Shown one piece after another: positions 31,654-39,822 of a stretch of DNA of 55,298 nucleotides. The translations under genes were made by a program, and so were the position numbers. This DNA is from Anaerolineales bacterium UBA1429. Its GTDB lineage: Bacteria > Chloroflexota > Anaerolineae > UBA1429. How positions within the stretch are numbered: position 1 is the first letter of the stretch; every line of letters starts with the position of its first letter. The notes below the pieces were generated by a model. It had not been told where the DNA came from and did no database searches. It saw only the letters and a list, made by a program, of their open reading frames with translations. Location: assembly GCA_002329325.1 (NCBI GenBank), contig DCTX01000089.1, positions 21,155 through 76,452 of the forward strand. Reading direction: 5' to 3'.

Positions 31654-33240
31654 ATGCCTCCTTTCGAGATCCTACGTCCGCCTGATCAGGTCAGCGCCCT
31701 GCTGGAGCGCGGCGCGATCTCCCTTGGCCCGTCCGTCGAGGGGCGCTTTGCCGCTGGTGGCGTCGAGCTGGATGCCATCCCCGGCGAGGGCCTGCTGGCG
31801 CTCAGGCTGCGCACCAACGCCCCCATCCTCTTCTTGCGGCTGCGCTGGCAGGAACGCATCCCCGAGGGACTGCGCTACCTGGGCGACACGTGGGGCCTGG
31901 CCTACGAGCCGCTGGAATGGCGCTGCCTGGCGCCCGAGCGCGCCCTCCCCTGGTACTTTTTATCCTACGACGGGCAACACACCCACGCCGTGGGCGTCAA
32001 GACGGGCGCCAGCGCCTTCTGCCACTGGCATGTGGACCCCTTTGGCGTGACCTTGTGGCTGGACGTGCGCAACGGCGCCGGCCCCGTGCACCCGGGCGAT
32101 CGGGAGCTGCCGCTGGCCGAGGTAGTCGTGCGGCCCGGCAAGGTCTGGGAGTTGCCTTTCCAGGCTGCCAGGCGCTTTGCCACCCTGCTGGACAACGATC
32201 GTCTCCTGCCCGAGCAGCCCGTCTATGGCTGGAATGTGGCCCACGGCGCGCGCCTTGGCCCCCAGGCCCTGCTCGAACAGGCGCAGCTCGTGGCCGATCT
32301 GTCCGAGAACACGGTCAACCGCCCCTTCTTTGTGCTGGGTGAGGGATGGCAGCAAGGCGCCCCCGTGCGTGGCACTGTGGGCATGCACCCCGCCCCCGAG
32401 CTGGGCGACCCGGGCGCCCTGGCCCACGAGATCGCCGATCGCGACTGCCGTCCGGGGTTGTGGCTTCGCCCGTTGCTCTCGGCGGAGGCCGACCACGCCG
32501 CCTGGGCGCTGCCGGCCCAGCGTTTCACCAGCGCCCCCATCGGGCGGGTCCTCGACCCCACCCATCCCGCCACCATCGAGATCATGCGCCGCGACCTGGC
32601 CCGCGCCCTGGATTGGGGCTTTGAGCTGATCCGCGTTGACCTCACCACGACGGACCTGTTGGGCGCCTGGAGCCCCTACCCGAGCCACTCCACCGAAGAA
32701 GGCTGGCGCTTTCGCGATCGGAGCCTCACCACGGCCGAGGTGCTGCGTAACCTGTACGCCTGCCTGCACGACGCTATCGCCGATGGCGCATTGCTGGCCG
32801 CCAGCAACACCCTGGGCCACCTGACCGCCGGGCATGTGCATCTGCAGCACATCTCTCTAGGGGCGGGCAGGGAGCCGCGGGTGCACCCCCACATCGCGGG
32901 CATCAACGCCCTGGGCTTTCGCGGCTTTCACCACGGCGCGCTGTACGCCGCCGAAAGCGACGCGGTATCTCTGCATCCCCGCTTTCCCTGGACCCTGGCC
33001 GAGCAGTGGTTGAGGCTCCTGGCCGCCAGCGGCACGCCCTGCTTTGTCGAGGCCGGTCAGGATCCCCTGTCGGATGCTCAACTGCGGGCCCTGCGCTCCG
33101 CCTTCTCCCAGGCCTCGCGCCAGCTCACCCTGGCCGAGCCCCTGGACTGGCTGGCCACCACCGGCCCCGGACGCTGGAAACTGGGCAACGAGACCGTCTC
33201 GTTTGACTGGTACAGCGCCGCGTATGACCCCCTCGCCTAG
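31654..33240 (+). CDS. GH36/melibiase-like TIM-barrel glycoside hydrolase
   Basis: 528 residues. The first 200 form a beta-rich domain; from about 200 an alpha-galactosidase-like barrel follows: PVYGWNVAHG, CRPGLWLRPLLSAEADHAAW, LDPTHPATIEIMRRDLARAL, and FELIRVDLTTTDLLGAW, where the Asp of RVDLT sits where GH36/GH27 enzymes have the nucleophile (K/R-x-D). Late motifs: HITAGHVHL-like SNTLGHLTAGHVHLQ and GFRGFHHGALYAAESD. This supports a hydrolase acting on alpha-galactoside-type sugars, but GH31/GH36 distinction and substrate are uncertain. No signal peptide, so cytosolic. ATG 31654 follows GGGAGCG. First gene of a four-gene operon. Confidence 0.72.
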   Translation: MPPFEILRPPDQVSALLERGAISLGPSVEGRFAAGGVELDAIPGEGLLALRLRTNAPILFLRLRWQERIPEGLRYLGDTWGLAYEPLEWRCLAPERALPWYFLSYDGQHTHAVGVKTGASAFCHWHVDPFGVTLWLDVRNGAGPVHPGDRELPLAEVVVRPGKVWELPFQAARRFATLLDNDRLLPEQPVYGWNVAHGARLGPQALLEQAQLVADLSENTVNRPFFVLGEGWQQGAPVRGTVGMHPAPELGDPGALAHEIADRDCRPGLWLRPLLSAEADHAAWALPAQRFTSAPIGRVLDPTHPATIEIMRRDLARALDWGFELIRVDLTTTDLLGAWSPYPSHSTEEGWRFRDRSLTTAEVLRNLYACLHDAIADGALLAASNTLGHLTAGHVHLQHISLGAGREPRVHPHIAGINALGFRGFHHGALYAAESDAVSLHPRFPWTLAEQWLRLLAASGTPCFVEAGQDPLSDAQLRALRSAFSQASRQLTLAEPLDWLATTGPGRWKLGNETVSFDWYSAAYDPLA

Positions 33241-33241
33241 C

Positions 33242-33718
33242 ATGTCGCAGTGGAGAGGCTGGCGAGCCCGCGCCAAGGCCTACTTGGGCAGGGCGCTCTT
33301 GGCGATGGCGCGCACTCGCCTGGGCGGGCGCCTGGTGAGGCGTGGGTTTCGCCTCCTGTGTCGCTGGCTGCCGGTGCGCCGCCTCTACGAGACGGACACC
33401 CTCCTGGCCTTCCCTCATCCCCGCCCTTCCTACCCCGTTCACATCCTGTTGGTGCCCAAGGCGGGCTACCCCGGCCTCGAGGCGCTGCAAGGCGACGAGA
33501 CAGCGCTATATGCCGATCTGTCCCAGGCGGTCCGGCGGCTGGCGCAGACGCTGGACCTGGCGCCCCACGGCTACCGCTTGATCATCAACGGCGGCGCCTA
33601 TCAGGAGGTGCCCCTGCTGCATGCCCACCTGGTCAGCCAGGCCGCAGCGGGCTGGGAGGCGTTGGCCGAGGGGCGATGGGTAGACTATAATGGCACGGAT
33701 GGCCGCCGTCGCAAGTAG
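33242..33718 (+). CDS. HIT-domain-like protein with altered His triad
   Basis: 158 residues. The core YPVHILLVPKAGYPGLEAL and later GYRLIINGGAYQEVPLLHAH match the HIT fold (the K-x-H segment and the G-Q-E-V strand before the triad). The triad H-x-H-x-H appears as LLHAHLVS: the first His is Leu, the nucleophile-position His and the last His remain. HIT proteins are nucleotide hydrolases or transferases; loss of the first His makes activity uncertain. An N-terminal basic helix (AKAYLGRALLAMARTRLGG) is unusual. ATG 33242 begins 1 bp after the GH36-like stop, so translation is coupled. Confidence 0.68.
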   Translation: MSQWRGWRARAKAYLGRALLAMARTRLGGRLVRRGFRLLCRWLPVRRLYETDTLLAFPHPRPSYPVHILLVPKAGYPGLEALQGDETALYADLSQAVRRLAQTLDLAPHGYRLIINGGAYQEVPLLHAHLVSQAAAGWEALAEGRWVDYNGTDGRRRK

Positions 33719-33727
33719 GAGAAGAGC

Positions 33728-34312
33728 ATGCTGGGGCTGGATCACTTTGGCCTGCTGGCCCCCATCTATGATCGCTTGTTCACCGCGCCGCCGCCTTATC
33801 GGCTCATGCGATTGCTCCGCCTGCCCAGCGCCGGCCTGCTCCTGGATGTGGGCGGCGGCACCGGCCGGGTGACGGCCCAGCTCTCCGGCGAGGTGGGGGG
33901 CATCGTCATCGCCGATCTCTCCCACGGCATGTTGCGCCAGGCGGCGGGCCGCCACGGCCTGCAGGCCATCCTGGCGCCCGCCGAGCGCCTGCCCTTTGCC
34001 GAGGCCAGCATCCGGCGCATCATCATGGTGGATGCCCTGCACCACGTATTCGACGCGGCGACCGCCTTGCGCGAACTGGTGCGCGTGCTGGCCCCAGGGG
34101 GGCGCATGGCGATCCAGGAGCCCGACTGGCGCCTCCCCGGCGTGCGGTGGATCTCCTGGGCCGAGCGGCTGGCGCTGATGCGCAGCCACCCCTACCGGCC
34201 CGCAGAGATCGTCCAGATGGTCCGACAGGCGGGGGCCCGCGCCCACTGCTGGGCGCCGGGGGATCGCAGCGTGTGGATCATCGCCGCCAAGCCCCATCGA
34301 GGCGCGCCATGA
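33728..34312 (+). CDS. Class I SAM-dependent methyltransferase
   Basis: 194 residues. Motif I LLLDVGGGTGRVTAQL, motif II IVIADLSHGML, AERLPFAEASIRRIIMVDAL, and LVRVLAPGGRMAIQE: a complete Rossmann-type methyltransferase of the Methyltransf_11 type. The start has the LAPIYDRLF element common in UbiE-like enzymes, but it is shorter than UbiE and the substrate is unknown. ATG 33728 follows TAGGAGAAGAGC, 9 bp after the HIT-like gene; its stop overlaps the fur-family start (ATGA). Confidence 0.85.
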   Translation: MLGLDHFGLLAPIYDRLFTAPPPYRLMRLLRLPSAGLLLDVGGGTGRVTAQLSGEVGGIVIADLSHGMLRQAAGRHGLQAILAPAERLPFAEASIRRIIMVDALHHVFDAATALRELVRVLAPGGRMAIQEPDWRLPGVRWISWAERLALMRSHPYRPAEIVQMVRQAGARAHCWAPGDRSVWIIAAKPHRGAP

Positions 34313-34737
34313 CCGCCGGGATGCGCAGAGCCATCGAGTCGGACCTGCGTCAGCGAGGGTTTCGCCTGACGGCGCCCCGCCGGGCCGTGCTCGACGCCCT
34401 GCTCGCCGCCCAACGCCACCTGAGCGCGGCCCAGTTGCACAGCCTCGGCCAGGAAGCCTGCCCCACCCTGAGCCTGGCCAGCGTCTATCGCACCCTGACT
34501 CTCCTCGAATCCCTGGGGCACATCCAGCACGTGCACAGCCAGGATGGCTGCCAGAACTATGCCGTGGCGCCCGGCCGCCACAGCCATCAGCTCGTGTGCG
34601 TGTCTTGCGGCATGACCTGGGCGTTTACCGATTGCGACCTGAGCGCGCTGGTGGCAGAGATCGAGGCCCGCACCGGGTTCCGCGTCCAGGGGCACATCCT
34701 CGAGCTGCGCGGCCTCTGCCCCAACTGCCGCGGCTAG
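34309..34737 (+). CDS. Fur-family metalloregulator
   Basis: 142 residues. N-terminal winged helix with FRLTAPRRAVLDALLAAQRH and SLASVYRTLTLLESLG (recognition helix). The C-terminal dimerisation domain has GRHSHQLVCVSCG (H91, H93, C97, C100) and CPNCRG (C137, C140), i.e. both structural-zinc CxxC pairs. Fur/Zur/PerR cannot be separated with confidence from sequence alone; the family represses metal-uptake or peroxide genes when metal-bound. The start codon overlaps the methyltransferase stop. No binding-protein or transporter gene for metals lies directly next to it; the ZIP gene is 11 kb away. Confidence 0.92.
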   Translation: MTAGMRRAIESDLRQRGFRLTAPRRAVLDALLAAQRHLSAAQLHSLGQEACPTLSLASVYRTLTLLESLGHIQHVHSQDGCQNYAVAPGRHSHQLVCVSCGMTWAFTDCDLSALVAEIEARTGFRVQGHILELRGLCPNCRG

Positions 34738-34926
34738 GCCCTCGGGCGCGCCCTGCCCCTTCTCCCCCTCACAAAGCCACCGCGCCGCGACCTTACGGCC
34801 GCCCGCGGGCGGCCCGTTCGACCTGCCTGGCAAGTTGTTTTACCATAGTAATCAATGGTGGCGGGCGCATCTTTGCGTCGCTGAGGGCATGATACCGTTC
34901 TATGCCATGATTCACCCGTTCTCCTA

Positions 34927-34955
34927 TTGACAACGCTGCCATGAGGGTATAGGAT
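34927..34955 (+). promoter_or_regulatory. Promoter for the ABC binding-protein gene
   Basis: TTGACA (34927-34932), 17-bp spacer, TAGGAT (34950-34955). The transcript would start near 34962, giving a leader of about 340 nt before ATG 35303, unusually long in this window. In 34738-34926 I see only a weak ACCAT/ATGGT dyad near 34840-34860. Confidence 0.6.
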
Positions 34956-35038
34956 AGAGGCGTAGCGCAGGCCCAATGGAGGGCGGAGAGGTTGCTGGCG
35001 AGGCCTTGGCCTCGTCGGAGGAGGGACGTACGTTGTTC

Positions 35039-35085
35039 AGCGCGGTAGACACCAGCGTGTTGGTGGCCTATCGCGCTCTTTTGTT
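35039..35085 (+). terminator. Terminator-like hairpin inside the leader (possible attenuator)
   Basis: Bases 35039-35054 pair with 35061-35077: ten pairs including one G-U, a 1x2 internal loop, five more pairs, loop GCGTGT. It is followed by CTTTTGTT, a U-rich end. This lies within the transcribed leader, about 225 nt before the gene, so it could act as a conditional terminator. A shorter dyad (CGAGGCC TT GGCCTCG, 34999-35014) precedes it and could take part in switching. Confidence 0.5.
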
Positions 35086-35201
35086 GAGCCAGGCAGCGCC
35101 CCGCAGCCTCTGATCTCGTGCAGCTCGCCTACACCCCATCAAACGCCGCTCTCCAGGTCAGAGCCGCCAATGGCGCTCCGGCTCACCAGACGAAAGGAGG
35201 G

Positions 35202-35312
35202 TTGCTTTTGGGCTGTTTGCAGCGGCTCGCGCCTGCAACGTCAGCATGGCGCGAACTGTATCCGACTGTCGCTACTGTCCCGATACCTTTGCGGGAGGAA
35301 GCATGGACCTGA
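35202..35312 (+). CDS. Possible upstream ORF overlapping the binding-protein start
   Basis: Directly after AAAGGAGG there is TTG 35202, opening a 36-codon frame that ends at TGA 35310-35312, 10 bp inside the following gene (ATG 35303) in another frame. The peptide begins LLLGCLQRLAPATSAW and has no similarity I recognise. The ribosome site is better than many in this window, so it may be translated and coupled to the downstream gene. Chance remains possible. Confidence 0.3.
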   Translation: MLLGCLQRLAPATSAWRELYPTVATVPIPLREEAWT

Positions 35313-37312
35313 CGAAGCATACGCGTCGAGAGTTCATTCGGCTGAGCGGCCTGGTAGCCGCAGGCATTACGATCGCGGCATGCACCCGCGAACAGGCGAA
35401 AGAGCAAGTCGAGGAGGCAGTTGTCAAGGAGGAAGCGACCGTCGCCGAAGTGCAGGCGACGGCCGTGCCGGAGGAGGCCGAGGTTGCCGGCAAGTATCGC
35501 GAGTCGCCGATGCTGGCGGAGCGGGTCGCCAAGGGCGAGCTGCCCCCGGTGGATGAGCGACTGCCCGAGGAGCCGCTGGTCATCCAGCCGTACGAATCCA
35601 TCGGGCAATACGGCGGCGTTCTGGCCATCGGCGGGCCGGGGTCGAACCTGTACGACTATGAGGCCAACCACGTTTTCGGCTGGGCCAACTGGCTGCGAAT
35701 CTCGCCAGACGCCACCCAGGGTGTACCCCATGCCCTGAAGGACTGGGAGGTCAGCAGCGATTTCACCGAGATCACCTGCTACATGCGCAAGGGGATGAAG
35801 TGGTCTGACGGCGCGCCGTTGACCACCGCCGACATCCAGTTCTGGTATGACGACATCTTGCTGAACACCGAGCTCACGCCGGTGCCCGGCACGTACTTTA
35901 GGCCGGGCGGCGAGATCATGGAGCTGACCGTTGTCGACGACTATACCTTCAAGCTCAAGTTCGCTCAGCCGCACCCGTCCTTTGTGCTGGTGAACATGGC
36001 GCACCTGTACGGGTTCTGGGATAACCAGACCTTTGTGCCGGCGCACTATCTCAAGCAGTTCCATATCAAGTACAACCCGGATGCGGGCAAGCTGGCAGAG
36101 GAGGCCGGGTTCGACTTCTGGTACCAGAACTTTGGCCAGAAGAACACCCGCAGCCAGAACATGGACCGCCCCAGCCTGAACTCGTTCGTGCCGGTCCGCG
36201 ATTCGCCCTCGGTCTCGACCCTGGAGCGCAACCCGTACTACCATGCGGTTGACCCCGAAGGCAATCAACTGCCCTACATCGACGAGATCACCAACGACAA
36301 GGTGTCGGACCTGTCGGTCTTTGATGCCAAGGTCGTGGGCGGCAACTATGACTTTGCTGGCCACCAGATGCGCATCCTGTACTATGCGACCTACTCCGAG
36401 GGCGCGGCGGACTCGAATGCCCACATCAAGCTGTGGCAGTCCGGCAAGGGCGGCGAGGTGGTCTACAACGTCAACATGAACTGGCCCGATGACGAGATCC
36501 GCGAGGTCTTTTCCGATGACCGCTTCCGCCAGGCGTTGTCGCTGTCCCTCAACCGAGCGGATATCAACAGCGTCATCTACTTTGGCAACGCGTCCGAGAC
36601 CCAGATGACCGTCATCCCGGCCTCTCGCCACTACCGGCCCGAGTTCGCGCAGGCCTATGCCGAGTTCGATCTGAATCGGGCCAACGCCCTGCTGGATGAG
36701 ATGGGCCTGGAGTGGAACGCCGCCCATACCCATCGCCTGTGGCCTGTGAGCAAGAAACCGATCATCATCGCCTGGGACCTGGTCGAGACCGAGACCCCCA
36801 AGGGTCCTATCACCGAGCTGGTCACCGAGTACTGGAAGGCCGTCGGCATCGAGATCCAGTGGAAGTCCATCACCCGCACCCTGCTGACGCAAAAGATCCT
36901 GGCCAACGAGGAGCCGATGTCTCTGTGGCACGGCGACGAGACGGCCGACACCCTCTTCTTGCGTCGGCCCAAGTTCTTTGCGCCGCTGGACGGCGACGAG
37001 AGCTGCTGGGGCGGCCTGTGGGGCCGTTGGTACAACACCAAGGGCGAGCAGGGCGAGGAGCCCCCTCAGATGATCAAGGACCTCTACACCTGGATGGATG
37101 AGTACAACCTCACCGATTCGAACGAGCCGGCCCGCAAGGTGCTGGAGAGCCAGGCCGAGCACATCTGGACCATCGGGGCCATCGGCAACGCGCCTCACCC
37201 CCTCTTCTGCCGGAACACTCTCAAGAACGTGAATGAGACCGGCGGCTTTTGGACGTGGGACACGCTGTGGACCTTCCCAGAGTGCCCGGAGCAGTGGTAC
37301 TTTGAGCAGTAG
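35303..37312 (+). CDS. ABC transporter substrate-binding protein, family 5 (peptide/oligosaccharide type)
   Basis: 669 residues. The N-terminus TRREFIRLSGLVAAGITIAA ends at Cys27, giving a Tat-type signal (RR) with a lipobox, so a lipid-anchored protein exported folded. A Glu/Ala/Val-rich linker follows. The body has the SBP family 5 layout (WEVSSDFTEITCYMRKGMKW SDGAPLTTADIQFWYDDILL; FSDDRFRQALSLSLNR; LVTEYWKAVGIEIQWKSI). Such proteins bind peptides or oligosaccharides for an ABC importer, but no permease or ATPase gene lies beside it here. ATG 35303 follows GGGAGGAAGC; ATG 35246 is in frame but lacks a site. Ends at a strong hairpin. Confidence 0.9.
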   Translation: MDLTKHTRREFIRLSGLVAAGITIAACTREQAKEQVEEAVVKEEATVAEVQATAVPEEAEVAGKYRESPMLAERVAKGELPPVDERLPEEPLVIQPYESIGQYGGVLAIGGPGSNLYDYEANHVFGWANWLRISPDATQGVPHALKDWEVSSDFTEITCYMRKGMKWSDGAPLTTADIQFWYDDILLNTELTPVPGTYFRPGGEIMELTVVDDYTFKLKFAQPHPSFVLVNMAHLYGFWDNQTFVPAHYLKQFHIKYNPDAGKLAEEAGFDFWYQNFGQKNTRSQNMDRPSLNSFVPVRDSPSVSTLERNPYYHAVDPEGNQLPYIDEITNDKVSDLSVFDAKVVGGNYDFAGHQMRILYYATYSEGAADSNAHIKLWQSGKGGEVVYNVNMNWPDDEIREVFSDDRFRQALSLSLNRADINSVIYFGNASETQMTVIPASRHYRPEFAQAYAEFDLNRANALLDEMGLEWNAAHTHRLWPVSKKPIIIAWDLVETETPKGPITELVTEYWKAVGIEIQWKSITRTLLTQKILANEEPMSLWHGDETADTLFLRRPKFFAPLDGDESCWGGLWGRWYNTKGEQGEEPPQMIKDLYTWMDEYNLTDSNEPARKVLESQAEHIWTIGAIGNAPHPLFCRNTLKNVNETGGFWTWDTLWTFPECPEQWYFEQ

Positions 37313-37355
37313 GCTCTGCGCGGCCTGCGCTGCCTAGCGCCCGTCTGTGGACTGA

Positions 37356-37396
37356 AGCGCGGCTCCCGAGAGGACGATCCTCTCGGGAGCCGCGCT
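37356..37396. terminator. Perfect 19-bp hairpin between convergent genes
   Basis: 37356-37374 and 37378-37396 are exact reverse complements, with a 3-nt loop CGA. It lies 43 bp past the binding-protein stop and 25 bp past the stop of the opposite gene, so it can terminate both strands. It is the longest perfect hairpin I saw. Confidence 0.75.
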
Positions 37397-37421
37397 GTTC
37401 AGCCGGTTCGTCGGACGGGGC

Positions 37422-38873
37422 TCAGCCCAATCCCAAAAGGGTGAGGGCCAGGATGGTGATGACAATGCCCGTCACGCCGCCGGCGATGGTCTGCATCACG
37501 GTGTGGGCGCCCACCTTGACGCGCGCCCAGGCCACCAGCGGGATGAGGAGCAGGCTGGGGGCAGCCAGCAAGCCCAGATTGGCCGTGATCAGCGTCGCCC
37601 CCAGGGCGATCCCGGAGACGTGCTGGCTGATCTTCCAGATCAGCGTGATCGCCAGGTTGATGATCACCAAGAGGAAGCCGCTCAACGCCGCCGCCAGGAT
37701 CCAGCGGGGCCCATGAAAGAAGTAGAGGATCGCCATGGGCATCGCGGTAAAGACCAGCGAGGCCGCCACGATCCCCGGGTGCAGGCGCTCCCGCCGGTCG
37801 GTGATGTGCCAATCGCTGATGGTGCCCCTCCTCAGCGCCCGCGTGAACACCCCGACGGTGATGAGCACAAAGGGCAGCCCCGTCGCCAACACCCAGAAGA
37901 GGCCATGCTGCCACGAGACCGGATCCGCCAGCCCCAGCAGCACCAGCAACAGCGTGACCACGTATTGCGGCGCCAGGAAGCGCGAGATCAGCGCGGCCGT
38001 GCGTTGCGACCAGGGGATCTCGCTGATGAGCGTCCCGGCCAGGATCAGGACGCCGCCCAGGGCCATGCGCGCGGTGAGCAGATCGCCGGCCAGCCACACG
38101 CCAAAGAGGGCCGCAAAGACCGGCTCTGCCGTAAAGATCAGCGCCGTGTGGGTGGGCGTGGTAAAGCGCTGCATGGCCGTCTGCACGCCAAAGGCCACCG
38201 CCGTCGCCAGGATGCCGGTGAACGCCGCCGCGCCCAGCACCGAGGGTTGGGGGGCCAGCCACGGCTCGCCGCTCAGCAGGGTGATGAGGGCGCTGACCAC
38301 CGTCACCACCGCCACCTGAATGATGGTCAGGGCGATGGGATCAGCCTTGGGCGCAAAGGCGCTCACCCCCACGATGTGCAGCGCAAAGGAGACTGCGCAC
38401 AGCAGCACCAGGAGGTCGCCCTGCCCGAGCTGCAACGCCTGGCTCAGCGAGAGCAACGCCATGCCGATCGTCGCCAGGAGGACGCCGATGATCGCCCCGG
38501 CCTGGGGCTTCTGCCGGAGCATCAGCGCCGCCAGCAGAGGCACGATGGCGACGTTCAGCCCGGTGATGAACCCGGCTTTGGAGGCTGTGGTGTGCTGCAG
38601 CCCCAGGGTCTGGAACGCATAGCCGCCCAGCAGGAACAGGCCCAGGAGCGCCCCGCACGCCAGGCTACGCCACGTCAGGGTGCGCAGACGGCGCCACCCG
38701 ATCAGCAACAACGCCGCCAACCCCAGGGCAAAGCGTATCGCCAGGAACGCGAACACCGGGTAGGAGCTGACGGCATCTTTGACCATGACAAAGGTGCCGC
38801 CCCAAATCAGCGTCACGAGGAGCAGAGACAGGTCCGCGCCGAGCTGGCGACGGCGATCGCCGATCTGGGCCAT
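37422..38873 (-). CDS. EamA/DMT transporter fused to a PAP2-like membrane domain
   Basis: 483 residues. Residues 1-300 form two EamA units (SLLLVTLIWGGTFVMVKDAV with the DMT start; second unit from about 145), ten spans in the drug/metabolite transporter fold. From about 310 to the end, six more spans form a PAP2-superfamily-like domain: ISDWHITDRRERLHP, WKISQHVSGIA (in place of PSGH) and WARVKVGAHTVMQTIAGG (in place of SR-x5-H-x3-D). The catalytic His of the third motif is present but the Asp is Gln. Fusion of these two families is unusual; a linked transport and lipid-phosphate step is possible. ATG 38873 is 4 bp after the VWA gene stop, so it is in the chelatase-like operon. Confidence 0.75.
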   Translation of the reverse strand: MAQIGDRRRQLGADLSLLLVTLIWGGTFVMVKDAVSSYPVFAFLAIRFALGLAALLLIGWRRLRTLTWRSLACGALLGLFLLGGYAFQTLGLQHTTASKAGFITGLNVAIVPLLAALMLRQKPQAGAIIGVLLATIGMALLSLSQALQLGQGDLLVLLCAVSFALHIVGVSAFAPKADPIALTIIQVAVVTVVSALITLLSGEPWLAPQPSVLGAAAFTGILATAVAFGVQTAMQRFTTPTHTALIFTAEPVFAALFGVWLAGDLLTARMALGGVLILAGTLISEIPWSQRTAALISRFLAPQYVVTLLLVLLGLADPVSWQHGLFWVLATGLPFVLITVGVFTRALRRGTISDWHITDRRERLHPGIVAASLVFTAMPMAILYFFHGPRWILAAALSGFLLVIINLAITLIWKISQHVSGIALGATLITANLGLLAAPSLLLIPLVAWARVKVGAHTVMQTIAGGVTGIVITILALTLLGLG

Positions 38874-38877
38874 GGGC

Positions 38878-39822
38878 CTAGCGCTCCAGTTCCCGGCGCA
38901 CGGTGGCCAGGAGGCTATCGGCGCGAATCTCGGCCAGGGTGTAGCAGGGCCCCTCCAGGGCGTCGGCCAGCTCTTGGGCCAGGCCGCGATCCAGCGACTC
39001 GTGCTCGGTGTTGATCACCACGGTACGGAACTGCTTCTCGCGATAGAGCCCGGCGATCATCAGCGCCTCTTCCCGTGGCGGCGTGCCGGTGACCGAGACG
39101 TTGCCCGCGCCATCGGTCAGCAGGATCATCAGCGGGGCGATATCGGGGTTCTGGTTCTTCTCGCGCTCGATCACCTGCAGCGCCAGCAGCAGCCCCGCGG
39201 AGAGAGGCGTCTTGCCGCCTACGGGGATCTCCTGCAGGGCCTTCTTGGCCATCTCGACGCTCGAGGTGGGGGGCAGCACCAGGTTGGCCCGATCCTTCTG
39301 AAAAGACACCATGGCCACCCGGTCGCGCTTCTGATAGGCGTCCACCAGCAGCGACATGATGGCGCCCTTGGTGGCCTCCATGCGCTCCGCGGCGGCCATA
39401 GACCAACTGGCATCCACGGCAAAGAGCACCAGGTTGCCCGTCTTGTGCACGCGCACCTTGCGCTGCAGGTCCTGGTCGCGGATGGCGAGGGCATGGCCGT
39501 TCTTCTCGCGGGTCGTCTGGTGGGGGGCGGCCTGGCGCACGGTGGCATCTATGGCGATGTCGTCATAGCGCCCCTGGGCGTCGCGGGCGCGGATGTAGCG
39601 CCCACGCTTCCGCTTGCTGACGGTGTAGCTGCGGCGGCCCGAGGCGCGTCGCGAGAGGCGATCGGTGGGGGTGCTCAGCTTGCGGGCCTGGAAGGCCTCG
39701 CCCACCTCCACCCCATGGGTGGATTCGTTGGGCGAGGCATTCAGGGATTGCGCCTCGGAATGATGCCCGCGCAGCGGCGGGGCAGACTGCGGGTCGCCGC
39801 CGGGGGCCGGCTCAGAGGTCAC
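38878..39822 (-). CDS. VWA-domain protein, magnesium/cobalt chelatase ChlD-like C-terminal subunit
   Basis: 314 residues. A charged linker (GRRSYTVSKRKRGRYIRARD) is followed by a von Willebrand A domain with MIDAS residues: DASWSMAA (D137, S139, S141), a Thr in GGKTPLSAGL, and LTDGAGN. Such VWA parts form the C-terminal half of ChlD/BchD or CobT-like subunits that pair with AAA+ ChlI/CobS. It starts at GTG 39822, whose bases overlap the stop of the upstream AAA+ gene (GTGA). It may be made either by re-initiation here or by -1 frameshift from the AAA+ gene at A9 (39834-39842), which would give one ~680-residue ChlD-like protein. Confidence 0.85.
   Translation of the reverse strand: MTSEPAPGGDPQSAPPLRGHHSEAQSLNASPNESTHGVEVGEAFQARKLSTPTDRLSRRASGRRSYTVSKRKRGRYIRARDAQGRYDDIAIDATVRQAAPHQTTREKNGHALAIRDQDLQRKVRVHKTGNLVLFAVDASWSMAAAERMEATKGAIMSLLVDAYQKRDRVAMVSFQKDRANLVLPPTSSVEMAKKALQEIPVGGKTPLSAGLLLALQVIEREKNQNPDIAPLMILLTDGAGNVSVTGTPPREEALMIAGLYREKQFRTVVINTEHESLDRGLAQELADALEGPCYTLAEIRADSLLATVRRELER

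Noticed and set aside
34840..34862. ACCAT-N8-ATGGT dyad downstream of the Fur-family gene as a metal-regulator box
   Set aside because: Too short and unlike known Fur, Zur or PerR sites; it lies after the regulator gene and about 65 bp upstream of the next promoter.
35183..37198. 671-codon minus-strand frame
   Set aside because: Antisense shadow of the ABC binding protein, which has signal peptide, ribosome site and family match.
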